The position numbers and the translations under genes were made by a program. From Rallus limicola (taxonomy: Eukaryota; Chordata; Aves; Gruiformes; Rallidae): a stretch of DNA of 64,000 nucleotides. Positions 26,701 through 41,700 of the stretch are shown here, piece by piece. The stretch covers positions 13,459,501-13,523,500 of the forward strand of contig JAKCOZ010000007.1 in NCBI GenBank assembly GCA_022605955.1, written 5' to 3'. Every line of letters begins with the position of its first letter. Within the stretch, counting starts at the first letter, position 1. The notes beneath the pieces are model-generated. The model saw only the letters and a list, made by a program, of their open reading frames with translations, was not told the DNA's origin and did no database searches.

Positions 26701-29700
26701 TGGCATAAACCAGAACTGTTAGCAGAAACTTCTGCATTTTCTGTGCAACATAAGCATGTTAAATGTTGATATGATATTCAATATCTAGTCACTATTCTCT
26801 ACATAGACCCACTTTACTGAGAGCTCAAAATTCTCAGAGTATTTACTACTATGTGACTAGAAAGGAAGGAAACTATTCTTGCAGTTATGAGACCAACGAA
26901 TCTTTATATCTGGAAAAACAAAGTTTCTTTCTAAAACTATTTATAAAAAGCATTATCATTAATTTTTTCTACACTCAAATAGAATATTCTCTTTTTTTGG
27001 TAAAGAAAAATAAAAATACCTTTTGTTCATTCAGCAGGTCTGTAATGGTTTGTGACATTTCATCCAAACTCTGTGCTGCCTTTACCAGGTTATGTAGAGC
27101 ACGTACATGCTGGTGAAGAGGTTCAAAGTCACAAAGTATGGGAACCCTGAAAAACAGTACAGGATTACAATTTTTCTTCCATAATGTTAATCTAATATTC
27201 AAATATATTAAATCATTACATGTATAAGCCAACAAGAGTAAACTTTCCTCTGTATAAAGTTTGTGCTTTCCTCATTTTATTTATTTCATGTGGAAAATCT
27301 AAAACCACATGCTATTTAAGGTAAGAACTTGAGAGCTTTTAAGCAGCAGATAATGATATACAGTGATGGGGTAGTAATGTCAGAGCCTTGCCTTCTGAGA
27401 AAAAAAATTACCAGTAATACCTAGAGTTACACCAAGAGTAACAGAAACAACATAGTGATTAGATCTGCAATTGAAGCACTTATGTTTGCAAACGACTGTT
27501 CTTCTCTCCAGTTGGACTGTCTCCAACCCAGCTTTTCCTTTGAAGCCACTTTTAATTCTCTACTGTTTTATTTTAATGATAGGCAACCTAAATTAAAAGG
27601 CTGATTAATGTGCCATGATAGCATTGCAAATGTTGCAAGATAAGTTTTCTAAATCTCTGGAAAAGCAACATCTAAATTTTCTTGAGAGTTCCTATATCCA
27701 GAATTTGTAATTTGTTCAGGAATAGCTCCATTGAAATCAAAGCAGAAGCTCATTTAGGCTACCAATATAATATAAACAGATTATACTCCAATGTATTCTG
27801 CATTTGGTATGCAATATATAGGGCAAGTGCTATCTTTAGCATATTTTTGTAGAATTAAGATTTCAGTAATTGGTCAGACATGAAAGTCTGAAATATTTAA
27901 ATAGAAGCATGATTTTCATTATGCAGCTCAGGAGTTCAGTGATGACAGACAGGACGTTGTGCTGGGTCTGTTTCTTTATCACTTGCTTTTTAAATGTTAA
28001 GCAAAAATGCTAAAGAAAGCACCGATCCAAAGCTGCTTCTTCTGAAGCTCAGTGTCTACCAAGGCGTGTGACAGCTTTGCCCACTCGAGCTGCAAGTCCA
28101 CCACTATTTCCATCAAAGGTATCCTGAGCCCAGAAACCAGGAGGAACATAACATAATCCCACCTCTATTGCCATCAAGTGGAAAGCGATGTCACTACAAT
28201 TCAGACCAACTACACCAGCTTGGTTAGTGATTAGTTTTCTGGCAACAGCAAGGCAATATTCTTCCTGAATTCGGTCCAAACTTCTCAGGGAAGTTACAAA
28301 ATTCTCACAGACCCAAAATGTCAGGCAGACATCAGCAATATGAAACTATAGCTAGCATTTTTACCCTACAGAATCACTAAAAGTGTAACAAGAGGAATTA
28401 AAAGAATACATCAGCTGTATCATGATTTAGAAGCATCAAGCAGAGTCAGCTCATTATATTTATTGCTAATTCAAGCAGAAATACCTAACAATGGCCACAA
28501 ATTCTGAATCAAAAAGAGTAAGAGTACAAAATAGAGGTGAAAAACACAGCGAATTCAGTTCCTCCACTGCACACCAGTAACAGGTTGTTACTGTTTGTGA
28601 ATATGAGAGGTGACAGCAGTGCATCCTCCTGTAAGATTTACCTCCCATCCTTTGTGGGACTGTGGCCCTCGGGCTAAAAAAAGGCACTTAAGCATATCTC
28701 TAACTACAGATCTCTTCTAAGAGACTAAGACTGATATAGGCAGCATCTGACTGTGGTTATACTGAGACACAGATCTCTCCCTAGACAGAACCTTGATGAG
28801 AATTTGCTACTGCCTATTTCTTGACCATTATCTTGATTGACATTTACATCTGATTGCTACAGGTTTAAGATGTATGACTATGAGAACTTAGTCTAACAGT
28901 CAACCTTTCCAGAAAAAGTTCTAGATAAGAAATTAAACATGTCGAGTTCCCTCTGAGACAAAATAGTAGCTTTCCTGTCTACACTTTTATGTCTGCCTCA
29001 TTGTTGGGAAACAACAAACATGGAATTAGAGCTTCTGCTCAGAATGATGGATTTCCATAGACAGCAGAAGCCCTTAGACAAAAAACAATGATTGAGTATA
29101 GGAGATCTCTAAGATCTCATGCTGAGCTGAAGAAACTTGTTTTATTTCTCCAGAATACCACTTAAAGAACAAATAAAAAAAGAAATCTAACTGTGATGTG
29201 AGAAAACAAATTTTATTTCAGTGTAAATCTGACTTTTTTTTTTCCTTTGTTTATAGTTATGGGGCAGTTCAGAGGTACACCTAACATTCTCTACATCTCA
29301 ATACAGAGTACATGTTCAAATCACCCAAGCTTGTGCAAGTGAAGCATATATAGATAACACTGCGTTAAGGCAGTGAAGACCACTGCTTAAGAATGATATC
29401 AATTAAAGAAGTATCCTTGCCTCTTCCTTGGGAAAAAATAAACTGGGAGAAGAGCAGGGGGAAGCTATTTCCATAGAATACAAAGTTTTTAAAAAAGTGC
29501 TTTACCTGAGTAATGGCTGTACTTCTGAAGGACAAAAAGACTGCAAAAACTGCAAGTCACTCAATGAGATATCTGGAAGTTCGCTGTCAAATCTGCGAGG
29601 TTTTCGTGTCTGTATTAAGAAGAAATCAGTTTATAGATTGTTAAGGTAAATAATATCAAGATAACTAATGAAGGATTAAAAATACCTTGATTAGTAACAT

Positions 29701-32700
29701 AGAAAAGCTGGTGTTAAACTGATATCTCTCTCTCTCTCCACAAAGACTTCATAATTTCTTTAAAGAACCCCGTACCCCTAAAAAAAACCCCAGCTCACTT
29801 ATGTTTATAGTCATTAACTACCCACAGTGTCTCAAACAGCAGCAGAATAGTCTCATGGTTGGAAGGGGCCTACAAGGACAATCTAGTCCAACTTCCTCCT
29901 AGCACCAAGTTTCATAACTTTTTTAACACATTCTTAATGTTTAAGGGATTTGAGATGACAACACTGAAGGTTTATTTATTGTGCTGTAAAACATACAGCA
30001 ATTCAGTGCAGTATTAAAAACCCTGAAAGGAGTAGCATTCCTATTTTTCGAAGTATCCTTTAAAGCAAAAAAGCTGCAGAGGAGCAACTGCAAAGGTTAA
30101 ACAAGGCCAAGTGAGACAGCAATATGATGAATAAGGGAGAGTTATCTTACTTGAATTAACTTTTATTTCATCCAGCTTGGATAACAGGCAATGCTCAATT
30201 ACAGCTATGCTTTTTCACCCTTTCATGTTATCAGCCAATAAAGAGACAAAAATGCTTCTCCACTCATCCAGTCATTACAGAAAAACATAACCTTTTACTT
30301 GCTTCTGTCATCCAATTAATTTTACGACTTTATTATTCAGAAGAGAGAATTAGATGATCAAATTATTCCTCTTGACTTTTCTTATCATTAATAGCAATTT
30401 TTCGTTCAATACTACAGGCTCCTTGTTAAAAAGGAGTATCGAGTCAACATTTCCTCTCCCGCACACGGCAAGCTGTGAACCAATGTTAATATATGCCACT
30501 TGAAACAGCAAACACTGACTCCTTCTTTCTTGTCTGTGTCAGAGCGACATGACAGGCTTATAGCTTAAATTAAAAAGCAAACTGTAATTCATACATGAGA
30601 GTACTGTTTATAAAAAAATGTAATGAAACCAGAATCTTGAGTACATACACAAAAGGATGGAGGCCAGGAATCAAGTCCTCTAAACAAGCGATTCCTTAGA
30701 AAAGACTTCCCTGATCAAAGAAAAAAAAAAAGTTATTTAAAAGAAAGAAAAATAACTTACAAAGCCTCTGGAGAAGACAATTAAGCTACTACAGTTTTAA
30801 CAGCTGAATTAATTTTTGAAGGCACTAACTACATCATTTCTACATAAAAATAGACCACAGGCCTTCACACCAAACCCACCACCAGAGAACTACTTGTTTC
30901 ATTGAGGCCTCTTTTTGCTTAATGTTCACACCTGCAAAAGCCTCAACTCCTTTTTTTGAACTGCCCTTGTAATCTTGATAATCATCTTTCCAAAATTTTG
31001 ATAATTTTTTTTCTTAATTTTCTTATTTTATCCGTTAATTCAGAACATAAATTGCAGGCTTTGCAGAATTTTTTTGATTTTTTTTTTTAAACCAGAAACT
31101 TTTTCTTCTTAAAGCTTCTGAACTTCTGGTCAAGCTCTTTAGACTTAGGTCTTTTCATTCTTGGTTTTGTGAGGTTTTTTGGTGGGGTTGTTTGTTTCGT
31201 TTGTCTTGGGATTTATTTTTTTCCCAAGTACAGAGGAAATTGTAGCAATACCCTAGTATTCAGTAATGGTTTTTAAAGTGTTATTTAAACTTGCAGAGCA
31301 TGTTCAAATAGAAGCTGAATTTGAATTTAACAACCAAAAGCTTTACCTTTTACAAGCATTAAACTAATTGGAATTTTCACAGTATTTTGGATAATTGGTA
31401 CAAAGCAGTTCATTAATTTGATTAACAGGAAAATATTCTGATCATAATAGGACTATTTGGAACTTTTCATGTATTTCTTATCTAAGTAAAATAAAATATA
31501 CAGGTATTTAATATACCTTAGTATTACTATTTTAACTGTGAAGGCACAGTCATAAGTAACCACAACTCTTAGTACGCAGAAGAGAATGTACTTACTGAAC
31601 AGTTTACCAAAAGATTCCCTTTTTGCCTTTTCAGCTTCATAGAGGTGTTTCCCATCTTTTATTAAAGCACCTGCCCACTGTGGGAGCAAAAATATATAGT
31701 TAGCTATTAATTTATACGTAGAAACAAAAGCTTGGTCTCCAAGTTTTACTTACTTACCTCCCTGTAGTGTTTTATGAACATTTTTCTCCTCACAACCTCA
31801 ACAACAGCTAGACAGTACATTTGAGGAACAGTACTGAGAGCCTCTACAACCTTGACCCTTTCTAGGAGCTCTGTTACAAGGCGAAGTAATGCTTGTAGTT
31901 TCTCTCCATCTTGGTCAGCATGAAGCATCACAAAACAACACCACCTATAAGAGTAAGTTACACTTTAGAAGATAACAACTTAGGCATCTTTTCTGCATTT
32001 AAATTTCACTAGGATTAGCAACACATCTGGATAAACTAAAGAATGACATCCATTTTATATGGGACAACAACAAACTATCTGGCAGTACCCCAGAATTCAG
32101 TAGTCACCTTGCAGTTCCCCATTAACTTCTCACAGTAAGATATACACAGTAAGTGCTCAAAAAAAACCCCAACACACTTATCACCATTTCAGTTATGGTG
32201 TTGGTTTTGGCAGGTAATGCTCTTAGCATATATAACTTTAGGAGCTATGATACTGTAACTTTCTCCAGAACAATTAAAAAAAAGCTAGAACAAAGATTAA
32301 TTTCTCATTATAAATCTCAAAGTTACTTTTTGAAAAGCGTTAGCAAGAAATCTTAAGGGCAGGATTATTATCAAAGAAATAAGCTCAAAACATTGTTGGG
32401 GAAGTTCACACCATCTACTCATGCACTATGAATCACAGCACGTGTAAACAAAATTTCTTGTACCTTGTAACCACACACATCTTCAATTCTCTTATTGATA
32501 CAGTCAATATATTAAATTCAAGCACACCCACTTATATAACTAAATCACAGGGTAACTACTGAAAAGGTAATCAACCAGTATGTTCGACGGAAAACATTAC
32601 AGCTACTTTGCTATCAGAGAAGGCATAAGGTTGATGTAGCACATCCCACATAAGAAAAAAATTAATGAATTAAAAATTAAAAAACAAATGCAAACAGTAA

Positions 32701-35700
32701 ACATTAAGCAAACAAACTTATATTAACAGAGAAACTACAAGACAGGCACTGTTCACCTTCTCATAGTAGTGCACAGTAGGAAACAAAAAAAAGGCAATAT
32801 ACAAAGCTACTAAGTGGCCAGTTCAAAACACAAAAGGAAGCCATTTTACAACATATAGTTAAGTTGTGGAACTTGCAAAAATAAAAAAAACCCTTGAATT
32901 TGTGGAGTCAAAAGAAGTTGGCTTATGTCACAAAAAAACCCCTCCATCAGCAATTAAACAAAGAGCTGCTTGTAGATCAGACAAGAATATTCTCCTCAAA
33001 TATATATAGAGTCATGTTCTTACCTCATTATTGGGTTCCCATTATGGCCATTTGCTACTAGCTGCTACTGAAGACAAGCCAGAAAAAGCCTCCAGCCTGA
33101 CCCAATGCACAGTGGGGCTTTTTGTATGTTTGTTTTGTTGGTGTGTGTTGGTTTTGGGTCAGTGGTTGTTGGTTGGGTTTTCTTCCTATGCTTTATGATT
33201 CTCTTCAAAACTATCCTCTTTATATTCACTCTCCGTACTCCACTAGCTTGTTCCTTACAAAGGGATGCGAGTCTTTTCTAACAACTTATGGATTATACAT
33301 ACACAACACAAATATTTATTATATAAGATGCGAAAGTGAACCTAGGTCCTGCTTACTATTCCTTAATACCTGCTACAGTGAAGAATGATGTGCTAAGAAA
33401 AGATGCAAAGACAAATTCACACTTTACCTAGAAGGTTTGTTTGGCTGTTTGTCTTTTAACAAGAGAGGATCTTTGTCCATAGTGCACTGCTGATTCTGTT
33501 TTACTACTTCCTGTACCTTGCATCTGCTTCATCTCTACAAACTGAAATCTCTTCAAGGAAAAAATAAAATAATTCTACTTGATGAATATTCAGTGTTAAA
33601 GTCTAACAGGGTAACAATGTTGCCCAAATATTTCTGCTAGCATAAACAAATATTTTCTTCCAAAAATTAAACTATCTGGTTTTTGTCAAATACATCAGGT
33701 AAGTATCCAAGGCATAGTTATTAAACTGCAGTAGTGTAAAAAACTTGCTGCCTTCCATGCTGTAGAGTAACAATGCTTATATGAAAATGACATTTTTACA
33801 GACTATATCTGGATATAATTTTCTTATGAACTACAAGGAAATAAAGCTACTGGCATGTTTTTCTGCTTTGACATGATCACAGGCTAACAAAGAGTGTTTC
33901 ACTTACAATATAATTGCCAGTCATATTTTAGATAAGATACTGAAAACTTGTGAGGTTGATGAGAGGAGAGGGAATAGTAGGTTCCTGGATATTGTTTTAT
34001 CGATATGAAGACCATTTAAATTCTACTAGAAGTTTTTCTTAAAATAATACTTGTTTCACACTTACAAATAGCTTCATATAGAAACTGAAGTGATCCAACT
34101 TTTATTTTCTCTCCCATTAAGAAAAAGTTTACACATAACCAAAGATTTTCTTACGACACATGCTTTAAGCAGTCCTGATGCAAGTGGAAGCAATAGCAAG
34201 TTGAAAGTCATAACTTACTTCAGTCTCACTTGTAGATTATTTGCAAGCTCCTGTTTGGCAGTGGTACATTTTTGTTTAATATCTAACAGTTTTCTGTGAT
34301 TAGTTAACATAATCATCAGCTGATTTGCATGACTTAAACATAAATCAGGCAGTACAGAAGGATCTTTCAAGTTTTCAGCTCTCTTCTGATTAGCCAAAAA
34401 TCCCTAGAGGAAGGAGACACATGTTACACAGGTTTTGTGACAAATCAAAAAACATCAAAGGGATCCATCTTCTCTGTAAGAGTGGAAGCATTTCAATAAA
34501 CTTACTGTAACCATTCAGGAGTGTAACAGCGTGACAAAAAGAAGCGCCAAAGTTGCTTTCTTTTCATTGTACAATCCTGTCTAAATCAATCTCATCTGCC
34601 ATTTTTCTTCCAAAGAGTCACCAATACAACTCAAGAGCTTTACAGAACTAGCCAACACCCATGAAAAATCACTAAAGTTAATGTAACAGAAAAGCACCTA
34701 CTAATATGGAAGGGATCAACCTTCATTCTAATTTCTGCAAACCACCAGCTCGTTAACTTCTGGCATCTGCAAGACTTAACATCAACTTAGGCCACTGTAG
34801 TACTGAAAATGCTCTAAAGACTATAGCTCTTTTTCTTTTTTGTAAATAAATTAATACTGAAACTAATTCTTCAAGAGCCAAGATAGCACCCAGGCATCTT
34901 ATTTGCACATAAGAGATGGGCATGGCAAAAAAAATAAATCTGTTGTAGATAATAACAGACAATTTCTAAAAGGCTGAGGAAGATGGACTGCCTTAGACAA
35001 ACAGGTCTTAGATGGATGTTTACAGTTCCACAAACTTGCTTATTAAACCTTTGTTTTATTAAAAAAGTATTCTAAACCAGGTAATAGTTTTAAGTGTTTC
35101 TCTCCAAAGTGGAGGTGGATCAGAACAATAAATAAACAATACAAGGTTATACAGAACTGCTGAAAAGTGAAACTGCTGTGATACTGAATGTAAAGCAATC
35201 TTGTCATAAGATTTTATAAAACAAATTTCTAAAGTTTCCAGAAATATTTCTATCCTAGTAAGAACAGCACAGAAATCAAAGTAAGGAAAAAAAGCATACT
35301 GAATGTAATGAAAAGGAGATGCACACCCTGAAGATGGAAAGGAATACTTGGAAGAGTAAACCATGTACTGAATGAGAAAGGACCCTCTGGGAGACACAAG
35401 CAAGGTGCAAACATTTTAACCGCATGTATTATCTGAGCCAAGAGAATGGAAATCAGAAAAGGTGAGAAGAACTGTATGCTGGTTTGGCTGAGGTAGTTAA
35501 CTTTCTTCACAATAGCCAGCACGGGGCTATTTTGGATTTGTGCTGAAAAAAGGAGTTGATAACCCAGGGATGTTTTTGTTTCTGCTGAGCAGTGCTTACA
35601 CAGAGCCAAGGTCTTCTCCGCTTCTCATACCACCCCAACAGTGAGTAGACTGGGGCTGGACAAGAAGCTGGGAGAAGACACAGCTGGGACAGCTGACCCC

Positions 35701-38700
35701 AACTGGATATCCAAAGGGATATTCCATACCATATGACGTCATGATCACTTTATAAAGCTTGGGGAGAAGGAATGGGGGGCGGGGGAAAGTTGGAGTGATG
35801 GCATTTGTCTCCCTAAGTAACTGTTACATGTGACAGCTCCCTGCTTTCCTGGGGATGGCTGAACACCTGCCTGAACACGTGGCAAATTAATTCCTTGGTT
35901 TGCTTTGCTTGTGCATGTGCTGCTTTTGCTTTACCTATTAAAATGTCTTTTTTTTTCCACTATTCCTCTTCCAACTCTCCCCCAACCCACTGGGGAGGAA
36001 CTAAGCAAGCGACATACGAGATGCCTAGTTGCCAGCTGGGGTTAAAGCACAAAAAGTTCTTATTGAGATGACAAACAAGAGATCAGTCCCATTAAAAAAA
36101 CAACTGGGGTTATTTCATCAAGGAAGACCAAGACATTGAAGAAACACACTGTGATAATCTTTAGGGGATTGCCAAGCACTAAAATCAAAAGCAGAGGCAT
36201 GAGAACATACAGATTTGAACTAGCCAAGAATACTCTCATATATGTAATTAATGGATGTTTATAAACATTAGAGCAATCAGACACTACACAACTTTCTAAA
36301 AGGAACATAGAACTCAAGAAAATAATTGTTTTTTAATAGCAGCTCAGTAAGCTTTCTAAATGAATCACATGGCACAAAGCCTGAAATGACACAAAACTGG
36401 ATACAGCAAGACAAAAATCCTTCCAGCTTTACTCTCAGTTCCAAAAGGCTATTCATAAATTTTACTATCTTTTGCCATTTCTTAATCTGTGGAACCATCT
36501 TTAAGATAAAACTTAAGTTACCCTAGTATGCAAATCAGCATGCTAGAAAAAGGTCAACTAAGAAAAACTGCAGTAAACAGACAGAAAAATCTGGGAGGAA
36601 TCCAATAAATTTGGACATAACCAAGACCTTGACTTTCTAGCCCTCGGATGACAGAATTCATGACACCAGCATCACAACCAAACTAAGAAAGGTCCTGAAA
36701 AACAGGTATGATAATGCTTAGTCATTTTTCCCAATGACTATTTCCAATTTAAAGAAGCAACAATAAAGAGTATTTTAAGACTTTTTAGTCTGAAGTTCCA
36801 TCAATCAACAGGGAAGGGCTGCAAGCAGTGATATAATATGCAGGCGAGAAGACCCCCAAATCACTATAAACCTAGGGTTTAATTTTATTTACCAAGAAAC
36901 AAAGAAAACAAGGTGGTCATCTGCAAACCCTTTTTTTCTGGCTACGTTTAAACAGAGCTGTTAGAGGAATAACAACTCTATCAACCTAATTGATAGAAAT
37001 GCATTTGGATGAAATGATTGAAAAGCTATACTACTTATAGAGGAATTAAAAGAAAAAAGATCAAATAAAATACAAGAAATCTGGAGAAGAACATGTAGTG
37101 ATAGTACCAGGGGTAATGGCCTGAAACTGAAGGAGGGTAGGTTTAGATTAGACATTAAGAAGAAATTTTTACCTGCAAGGGTGGTGAAGCCCTGGCACAG
37201 GCTGCCCAGAGAAGCTGTGGCTGCCCCCTCCCTAGCAGTGTTTAAGGCCAGGTTGGATGGGGCTTTGGGTACCCTGGTCTAGTGGAGGGTGTCCCTGCTC
37301 ATGGCAAAGGGTTAGAACTAGATGATCTTTTGAGGTCCCTTCCAACCCAAACCATTCTATGGTTCTGTATTTTTAAATATAAATTAAGCCTTTTTCATCA
37401 TTCTTAGGTAATCTGAATGAGTAACACAAACACAATCCTAATATCTGTTTTCCAAACAGTATCCAAACAACTGCTAAGACTGTTACAAAAATGCTTCTGC
37501 AAGGCTTAAATACAATATTAAGGAATAAAAGCATCTGGCAGATTACTTAATCACTTGTTTAACCACAAATATTTCATTAATTGAAGCTTGAAAAGACCTC
37601 ACAGAACAAAAAAAGCCAAACACTATCACGTTCTGATTTTTTTAAAACCCCTATAAGAATAGGCAATTTACAAAAAGAAAACACAAATATGAAGATTTGA
37701 AAGTTACAAGTCTAACAAGGTATAAGTTACAAGGTACAAGCTGTAAATATATAGTGGCATGAAAAGAAGGTGACAAAGTATCTTTCCAAATTCCTTTCAG
37801 GCATCTCGTTCACAAGTGGGATTGTTAAACTTGAGGTAGGCTCTTCATTCAAGTGAACAGGGAGCACACATCTAACAGCACCATATGCATTCTTGAGCAA
37901 TCAAGCATATGGACAAAAGAGTAGGTTTTCCATCATGCTGAATTCCCTTGGGTTTAGCACTGGCCTACAATATAAACACTGCAAGACTGAGATTTAGCAG
38001 AAGCTTACTTCTAAACTGGCTCACTGCAGCCATCTGAAGACAGGCTCCACTTTCAAATAACACTGCCAGAAGTACTAGTAGCACTTACCCTTAGGTACCA
38101 GCCAGAAGATGGAGCGGGAAGCCCAGGTCTTATGTGACTGTCAGCCCAGTTCTCTCCTCCAAAGGGGAAAATCTAACCACTCCAAGATAAGGTGGCAGCA
38201 TTGTTCACTTACTCCTAACTGATGATCTCTGATTGCATACTGGTATATAAAGAACTCATGCTTCCTTTATGGTCCCAGCTCTGACATAACAGTGAAAATC
38301 TGATTATCAAATATTGACCACGTACAGGTTTTAACATACTTTCAGTTCCAAACAAGGCACTAAAGTACAGTCTTAGACATAAAGTTAACTGAAGCTCATC
38401 ACAGAAATTGTATTTGATAAAGAAGCTTTGATATGGTATTTAAAAATAGAAGCTAGACTATTTGGAATGTAAAATATACTTAATCAAATTTCTAATCACT
38501 TTACTGTCTAGTGCAAGCACACTACTCTCTCTCCTCATATAACCTTGTGATAAACCATTAGACACATTACATCTTCACTGATCCTTTATCCTTGAGCGCC
38601 AAGTTACCAAGGACTCAGTATTTCTCTTCAAAACTAAATTTAACCTACTTAACTCTTACATCTCCAATTGAAGTTCTTCTAGCTGTTTTGTAGACCACAA

Positions 38701-41700
38701 GGATTACAAGAAAAACCCTCCACAACTCAAACCTGAAGTTCCCTAATTTTTCTAACTCCTGAACAAAATAATGCAGTAGGATTACAACTCCCCTTTTCAG
38801 CTCAGAAAAGCAAAACACAGCCCCTCAGAACAAGAAAACTTAACTGGAGTGGCACGTGAATGAAATAACACTACTAAAAGAAAGGATAAAGACACAGTGG
38901 AATGGTTCAACTGCCTGGTTTTATTTGCTTGACTCCAGAACTAGTTGAAGGTCAGAAGATGACAAAATATTAGAACCAAACCAACAAAACAGTTGGTGTG
39001 ACAGGTAGTGTTCAGGACATGCCACTTCGGCATGATGTCAGTTTCATACCTCGTTTTCCCTTTCCATCATTTTCCCCATTTCTACCTTCTGTTTAATGAC
39101 AGACTGGACAACTTCACAAAGATGGACCAGTTCACAGCATCCCCATCTCCAACATACAAGCAACTGCAAACTCCTGGCAGTCTATAACCATCTACCATCA
39201 CCAAAAAGTTGTGGGCCTTTAATGCAGCTGTACAATCATGTAGAATTTAGATAGATTTCACAGAGATAATTATGGGCAGTTGCTAAGATAGTATTTAAGC
39301 CAGATGTTTTCCTTTTCTTTAAACTCAAAATTCCCATTAAAAATATCTGTTTTCAAATAAGCTTTAAAATAAGTATCTACAGTGTTTATTAGACATCTTC
39401 ATGGGATCCTATTTTTATTAGCAGCTTTCTACATTAATGTGTAAATCATTACATTAACACAGCACAATCTGTTGGTAAACCTATCCTGGTTTCAGACCTA
39501 GACATTGCTGAAAGAGAAAAGTGTGCCATGCTCTACCTCTATACTGACTCACGGATGGAGGCAAATGTCTTGTGGGGGTGGTTGCAGCAATGGAAACAGT
39601 AACTGGCAGCATAGAGGCAAACCCATCTGGGCTGCTGACTTATGGCAAGATATTGCTGCCTGGCTAGAGAAGCTTGTTGTAGAAGTACATCATGTAGACA
39701 CCCATATACCTAAGAGTCAAGCCATGGAGGAACATCAAAACAACCATCAGACGGATAAGGCTGCTAGGATTAAAGTGGCTCAGATAGATCTAGACTGGCA
39801 ACATAAGGGTGAAATATTCATAGCCCAATAGGCCCATGACACCTCAGGTCATCAAGGAAGAGATGCAACATATAAATAAGCTCATGATAGAGGGGTGAAT
39901 TTGAACATGGATGCTACCTCACAGGTCATCCATGAACGCGAGACGTGCTGCAATTAAACAAGCCAAATGGTTAAAGCCTCTTTGGTATGGAGGAGAGTGG
40001 CTGAAATAGAAGTATGGAGAAGCTTGGCAGACTGATTACACACTCCCACAAACCCACCATGGCAAACGTTACGTGCTTACAATGGTGGAAGCAACCACCA
40101 GATATCTGGAAACATATGCCATGCCTCATGCCACTGCCCATAATACAATCCTGGGCCTCAAAAAGCAAGTCCTATGGCGACACGGCACCCCAGAAAGAAT
40201 TGAGTCAGACAATGAGACTCATTTCTGAAACACACTCACAGACACCTGGGCCAAAGAGCACGGCATTGAGTGGGTATATCACGTTCCTTATCACGTACGA
40301 GCCTCTGGGAAAATCGAAAGATACAATGGACTGTTAAAGTCTACACTGAGAGCAATGGAAGGTGGTACCTTCCAGTATTACGGGACACATTACAGCAAAG
40401 GCCACATGGTTAGTTAACTCTGGGGAATCTACCAGTTGAGTTGGCCCTGCCCAGTGAATATTTCCACACACTGTAGGAGGAGATAGTGTCTCAGTAGTAC
40501 ATAGAAGGAATATGTTGGGGGAGGCAGTTTGGGTTATCCCTACTTCAGGCAAAGGCAAACCCATGTTCGCAATTGTTTTTGCTCAAAGACCTGGCTGCAC
40601 TTGGTGGGTAATGCAGAAGGATGAGGAAGTCCAATGCATACCGCAAGGGGATCTGATTTTGGGTGAAAATAGTCAATAACATCAATAAAGTACAAAACAC
40701 ATGACATTGATTGCCAAATAACTCCACTACTGTATATATGTGTCAGTGCTACAATTCTTGTATGTTGTACCAATGATATAACAGTAAGAATCACAAGAAT
40801 TAACGAAGGATGAGTGCCACAATGATGGGACTAGAACTGACCTCAGGAACTGGCACCCACAAACTTCCTAGGGGGGAATAAAAAAATTTAAAAAAAAAAA
40901 AATTAACCTGCAGACCACAAGCATGGACCATGCCAAGCACATCAGTTGAGAGTCTGGGAGGTAGCATGCAACAGTCCAACAGCATACATCATCACTCCTG
41001 CCCTGAGAGACTGTTATGACAGACGGAGCCCAAAGCACGGATTAAATGAACTCAATTTTAGAGGGATGGCCTGTAGACTAAGGGAATGATATCTGCATGT
41101 GTGTGCAGATATATATTTGTGTGTGTGAGAAAAAACAGGAAACCGGTCATGACTAAGGGAACTGTTGGATCTAGGAAGGGATAATGTCCCAGTTTCACTA
41201 GGATAGAGTTAATTTCTTTCTAGCAGCCAGTGGAATGCCATGTTTAGGAGTGAGGATGACAGCAGTGCTGACAGCACACTAATGATTTAGTTGTTGCTAA
41301 GCAGTCAAGGACTTTTCAGTTGTTCCTATTTCTCTGCTAAGGAGAAGGCAGTGGGCACCCAGGAAGCTGGGAGGGGATTGAGCTGGGACAGCTCACCCAA
41401 ATTGACCAACGAAGATTTTCCATGACAATTACATCATGCTCAGCATAAAAGGGGGCTAGTGAGGGGAGAAGCACCCAGCTCCAGGACATGCAGTTTTTGG
41501 GGCAGTCCAGCTCTGAACTGTATGGCCTGAGCTGTGTGGTTTGGTGAGAAACTGCATTTGTGTATCACCAGTTTTATGTATTTTTTGCTATAAAAGTCAT
41601 ATTATTGTTATTTCTCTCTCTGCTGTCCTTGTAAACTATCCTTATTCCAACTCATGAGGTTCGCTTTTGGTTTCTTTTCTGTTTTCCCCTTCCCCCCCCC

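Noticed and set aside
35059..35609. Two overlapping hydrophobic minus-strand ORFs of 114 and 119 codons
   Set aside because: Phe/Leu/Ser-rich antisense of intron and LTR sequence; no start or splice context and no family.
40690..41184. Possible env region of the endogenous retrovirus
   Set aside because: No surface/transmembrane-like frame can be seen; left unassigned.
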